Shown: positions 6,617-9,000 of the stretch, in pieces
Position numbering within the stretch: the stretch's first letter is position 1
How the letters are laid out: every line of letters begins with the position of its first letter
DNA from: an uncultured Bacteroidales bacterium
GTDB lineage: Bacteria; Bacteroidota; Bacteroidia; Bacteroidales; UBA932
DNA: 9,000 bases
NCBI GenBank assembly: GCA_904501835.1
Contig: CAJGBW010000057.1
Location: 1-9,000 of the forward strand
Direction: 5' to 3'
Position numbers and translations under genes: made by a program
Notes under the pieces: model-generated
Told to the model about the DNA's origin: nothing
The model's input: only the letters and a program-made list of their open reading frames with translations
Databases searched by the model: none

Positions 6617-8562
6617 AAGGTTTCATTTTGTTCATCGACCGTCTGTTCAGGCTGTCCGCCAACCTTGGGGCCGAATATCTTTTCCATATCGTCTGCAAAA
6701 ATAACTTCTTTTTCTTTCAATAGAGCGGCTACTTGCAGGAATTGTTCTTTGTGTTCGGTTAGAATCTGACGAGTCAAATCTTGTACCTGACGGATGATAT
6801 TTTTGGCTTCCTCATCAATCAGGATGGCTGTCTGCTCGCTATAGGGAAGATGAAAATCATAGCCGCGGGAGCCGGTGCTGTCGTAATAGGAAAGCGAACC
6901 AACCTTTTCGCTCATACCATAATATTTTACCATGGAATAGGCCATGGTCGTGAGGCGCTCCAAATCATTCAAAGCTCCGGTAGAAGGCTGTCCATACACG
7001 ATTTCTTCAGCCACTCGTCCTCCAATCAGGGAGCACATCTTGTCCATCATCTGCTCTTTGGTCACGATGTGGCGCTCTTCGGGAAGATACCAGGCTGCAC
7101 CCAGACTTTGACCACGAGGAACGATGGTTACCTTAAACAAAGGATCGGCATTGGGCAACAACCAGCTTACGGTAGCATGACCGGCTTCGTGATGAGCAAT
7201 CGACTCTTTTTCCTTTTCAGTAATCAGATTGTTCTTTCTTTCCAAACCGCCGATAATGCGATCCACAGCCTCGGTAAAGGATTGTTTATCAACCGCCAAC
7301 TTATTGTTGCGAGCAGCATTCAAGGCTGCTTCATTACAAACATTGGCGATATCGGCACCGGAAAAACCGGGCGTATGTTTGGCAATAAAATCCAAATCAA
7401 AGTCGGACGCCAATTTAATCTTACGCAAATGAACGGTAAAAATCTCTTTTCTTTCGTTCAAATCGGGTAAATCCACATGAATCTGACGGTCAAATCGTCC
7501 GGCACGCATCAGCGCCTTATCCAAAATATCGGCACGGTTGGTAGCCGCCAGAATAATCACTCCACTGTTGGAATCAAAGCCGTCCATTTCGGTAAGCAAT
7601 TGATTGAGCGTGTTTTCTCTTTCATCGTTGGAAGAAAAACCTGCATTTTTACCACGGGCACGACCCACGGCATCAATCTCATCGATAAAGACGATACAGG
7701 GAGACTTTTCTTTTGCCTGACGGAAAAGGTCGCGGACGCGGGATGCTCCCACACCGACAAACATTTCCACAAAATCAGAGCCTGAAATCGAGAAGAAAGG
7801 TACATTGGCCTCCCCTGCTACCGCTTTGGCAAGCAAGGTTTTACCGGTACCCGGAGGGCCTACCAACAAGGCACCCTTGGGGATTTTACCGCCCAGAGCC
7901 GTATATTTTTTAGGATTTTTAAGAAAATCCACTACTTCCATCACCTCTTCCTTGGCTCCATACAGACCGGCCACATCTTTGAATGTGACACTGACTTTGT
8001 TTTTATCCGCCAATTTGCCGGTAGAACGTCCGACCGAGAACATCCCTCCAGGACCACCCTGACCGCCTTTGGGCGACATACTGCGAATCATAAACACCCA
8101 CATCAAAATCATGATGATGGGGAAAAGCAGCCACTCAAGGGCATTGGACCAGAATTTATCGTCGTTTTCAATAACAAGTTTGAACCGGTTATCGACCGGC
8201 AAAGCTGAATTGACTTCGCCAAACATTTCCTCCGCGTTGAAGGTAGAAGACACCAAGAAGGTAAAATGAGGGGAACGTTTAGGAAGTTTGCCTCCGAATT
8301 TATCGGCATACTCACCCAAACGGTCGGCTTTAATCGTCACTTTACCCAAAAATTCATTGCGTACGAAAGCAATTTCCTGCACATCGCCTTTGGCTGCCAT
8401 TTCCTTCACCTCTTCCCATTCAATTTTCTGCGGATTTGCTCCGCCACCTGACGGGTTGAAAATCATCCAGATGATGGCTATGGTTAAAATAACGTACAGC
8501 CATGAAAAATTGATTTTTACCACTTTAGGCTTATTTTTTTTACTGTTCTTTTTCTGCGCCAT
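6613..8562 (-). CDS. ftsH: ATP-dependent zinc metalloprotease FtsH
   Basis: Membrane-anchored AAA+ protease that extracts and degrades misfolded membrane proteins and short-lived regulators; active as a hexamer. 649 residues from the chosen start MAQKKNSKK. The Lys-rich N-terminus precedes TM1 (about 19-36), a periplasmic domain (about 40-138) and TM2 (about 140-160), then a Gly-rich linker. AAA+ motifs: Walker A GPPGTGKT (235-242), pore motif FVGVG (from F268), Walker B with D294-E295, sensor N342, and SRH arginines R356 and R359. The protease has HEAGH (458-462) and the likely third zinc ligand D533 (in GALND). The frame extends upstream to an ATG at 8628, but that would add 22 residues before the Lys-rich segment, run past the probable promoter and overlap birA, so 8562 is preferred. 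The stop overlaps cdsA (ATGA). The close link of ftsH and cdsA places membrane-protein quality control with phospholipid synthesis. Confidence 0.97.
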   Translation of the reverse strand: MAQKKNSKKNKPKVVKINFSWLYVILTIAIIWMIFNPSGGGANPQKIEWEEVKEMAAKGDVQEIAFVRNEFLGKVTIKADRLGEYADKFGGKLPKRSPHFTFLVSSTFNAEEMFGEVNSALPVDNRFKLVIENDDKFWSNALEWLLFPIIMILMWVFMIRSMSPKGGQGGPGGMFSVGRSTGKLADKNKVSVTFKDVAGLYGAKEEVMEVVDFLKNPKKYTALGGKIPKGALLVGPPGTGKTLLAKAVAGEANVPFFSISGSDFVEMFVGVGASRVRDLFRQAKEKSPCIVFIDEIDAVGRARGKNAGFSSNDERENTLNQLLTEMDGFDSNSGVIILAATNRADILDKALMRAGRFDRQIHVDLPDLNERKEIFTVHLRKIKLASDFDLDFIAKHTPGFSGADIANVCNEAALNAARNNKLAVDKQSFTEAVDRIIGGLERKNNLITEKEKESIAHHEAGHATVSWLLPNADPLFKVTIVPRGQSLGAAWYLPEERHIVTKEQMMDKMCSLIGGRVAEEIVYGQPSTGALNDLERLTTMAYSMVKYYGMSEKVGSLSYYDSTGSRGYDFHLPYSEQTAILIDEEAKNIIRQVQDLTRQILTEHKEQFLQVAALLKEKEVIFADDMEKIFGPKVGGQPEQTVDEQNETL

Positions 8563-8579
8563 TCTATTCGTCTTTTTTG

Positions 8580-8587
8580 TAAATTTG
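8580..8587 (+). promoter_or_regulatory. Candidate -7 promoter box for birA (TAAATTTG)
   Basis: Exact match to the Bacteroidota -7 consensus TAnnTTTG. Transcription would begin near 8591, giving a leader of about 29 bases to the birA ATG at 8620. No TTTG -33 element lies at the expected distance (about 20 bases upstream); that position falls in the first codons of ftsH, where only a TTTC at 8551-8554 is seen. Confidence 0.45.
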
Positions 8588-8599
8588 CAGTCTTGCAAA
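8584..8599. repeat. Perfect 6-base inverted repeat between ftsH and birA
   Basis: TTTGCA (8584-8589) and TGCAAA (8594-8599) form a perfect inverted repeat around the 4-base spacer gtct. Each arm includes the TTTG end of one of the two opposed -7 boxes. It could be an operator, or only a consequence of two mirrored promoter boxes each followed by CA. Confidence 0.5.
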
Positions 8600-8603
8600 G
8601 ATA
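8596..8603 (-). promoter_or_regulatory. Candidate -7 promoter box for ftsH-cdsA (TATCTTTG)
   Basis: Minus-strand exact match to TAnnTTTG. Transcription leftward would begin near 8592, leaving a leader of about 30 bases before the ftsH ATG at 8562. This position supports 8562 over the upstream ATG at 8628 as the start. A good TTTG -33 element is not visible; TTG inside the birA start region lies about 24 bases upstream, a little too far. Confidence 0.5.
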
Positions 8604-8619
8604 CAAAAAATGCTCCAAT

Positions 8620-9000
8620 ATGACACACAATTTAATTATATGGTATGATATCCTTGATTCTACGAACAAAAAGGCCATAGAGGAGTTTGACAGACTTGAC
8701 AATTTGTCAGTCATTGCCGCATTCTGCCAAACTGACGGACGCGGACAACAAGGCAATCGATGGGATTCAGAAGAGGGACAAAATCTGCTATTCTCCATTC
8801 TTTTGAAAGATTTTCGCTGCTTTTCGCCCGATGGATTGCCTGTTAAAGAGAGTTTCCGACTCAGTCGTACTGCTGCCGTGAGTGTCGTGCGCTATTTGGG
8901 TAAATTTTCCATTCAGGCGCAGATCAAATGGCCCAACGATATCTATGTGGGTGATAAAAAAATTGCAGGTATTTTGATTGAGAACGCTGTGAGTGGAACA
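8620..9000 (+). CDS. birA: Biotin--[acetyl-CoA-carboxylase] ligase, 5' part (runs off the right edge)
   Basis: Activates biotin to biotinyl-5'-AMP and attaches it to a Lys of biotin-carrier proteins such as the acetyl-CoA carboxylase subunit; cytosolic. 127 residues are in the window. Motifs in order: LDSTN (12-16), the biotinyl-AMP loop DGRGQQGNRW (39-48), NLLFSILL, and KWPNDIYVGDKKIAGILIE (about 104-122). The catalytic domain begins at once, so there is no N-terminal winged-helix repressor domain. The enzyme is therefore of the monofunctional kind and should not repress biotin genes as E. coli BirA does. The ATG at 8620 is the only start that fits: the next ATG (8640) is out of frame and no in-frame start lies just upstream. 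It is divergent from ftsH across 57 bases. The biotin loop reads GRGQQG where E. coli has GRGRRG. Confidence 0.95.
   Translation, partial: MTHNLIIWYDILDSTNKKAIEEFDRLDNLSVIAAFCQTDGRGQQGNRWDSEEGQNLLFSILLKDFRCFSPDGLPVKESFRLSRTAAVSVVRYLGKFSIQAQIKWPNDIYVGDKKIAGILIENAVSGT

Noticed and set aside
6781..7470. 229-codon plus-strand open frame antisense to ftsH
   Set aside because: It lies over the AAA+/protease region of ftsH and has no family features; it is a shadow frame.
8534..8541. Run of eight T (A8 on the coding strand) near the ftsH start as a programmed slippage site
   Set aside because: It is explained by Lys/Asn codons of the basic N-terminus; no shifted frame of interest or stimulating structure was seen.
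8563..8628. Upstream extension of ftsH to an ATG at 8628
   Set aside because: It would overlap the birA start, include the probable ftsH promoter in the coding region, and put 22 unexpected residues before the normal Lys-rich N-terminus.

Overview
The window is core bacterial chromosome from a member of the Bacteroidota, most likely order Bacteroidales. The evidence is the gene set and protein types: a Bacteroidota-style Ig-like lipoprotein, an IspG with the insertion type seen in that phylum, the ftsH-cdsA pair next to birA, sparse Shine-Dalgarno sequences, and TAnnTTTG-type -7 promoter boxes. It is densely coding. No tRNA, rRNA, CRISPR array, insertion sequence or phage gene was seen, and no stretch over 60 bases lacks a gene.

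Plus-strand block (1-5764): four genes in one direction that touch or overlap at every junction. They are the 3' part of a long RelA/SpoT-homologue (p)ppGpp enzyme (start lies before the window), a 614-residue predicted lipoprotein with Ig-like folds, a 288-residue predicted outer-membrane beta-barrel protein, and ispG of the MEP isoprenoid pathway. The junctions are ATGA, a 71-base overlap and a 14-base overlap (or a 4-base gap if a later ispG start is used), so a polycistronic, translationally coupled unit is likely.

Minus-strand block (8562 down to 5783): ftsH, the membrane AAA+ zinc protease, then cdsA, phosphatidate cytidylyltransferase, joined by an ATGA overlap. cdsA converges on ispG with only 18 bases between the stop codons.

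Right edge (8620-9000): the 5' part of a biotin-protein ligase gene without an N-terminal DNA-binding domain, divergent from ftsH. The 57-base ftsH/birA spacer holds two opposed TAnnTTTG boxes that overlap a 6+6 inverted repeat.

No obvious new defence or mobile system is present. The points most worth following are the IspG with a strongly shortened insertion domain, the uncharacterised lipoprotein/barrel pair translated with the stringent-response enzyme, the face-to-face promoter arrangement, and the apparent absence of rsfS from its usual place beside ftsH.
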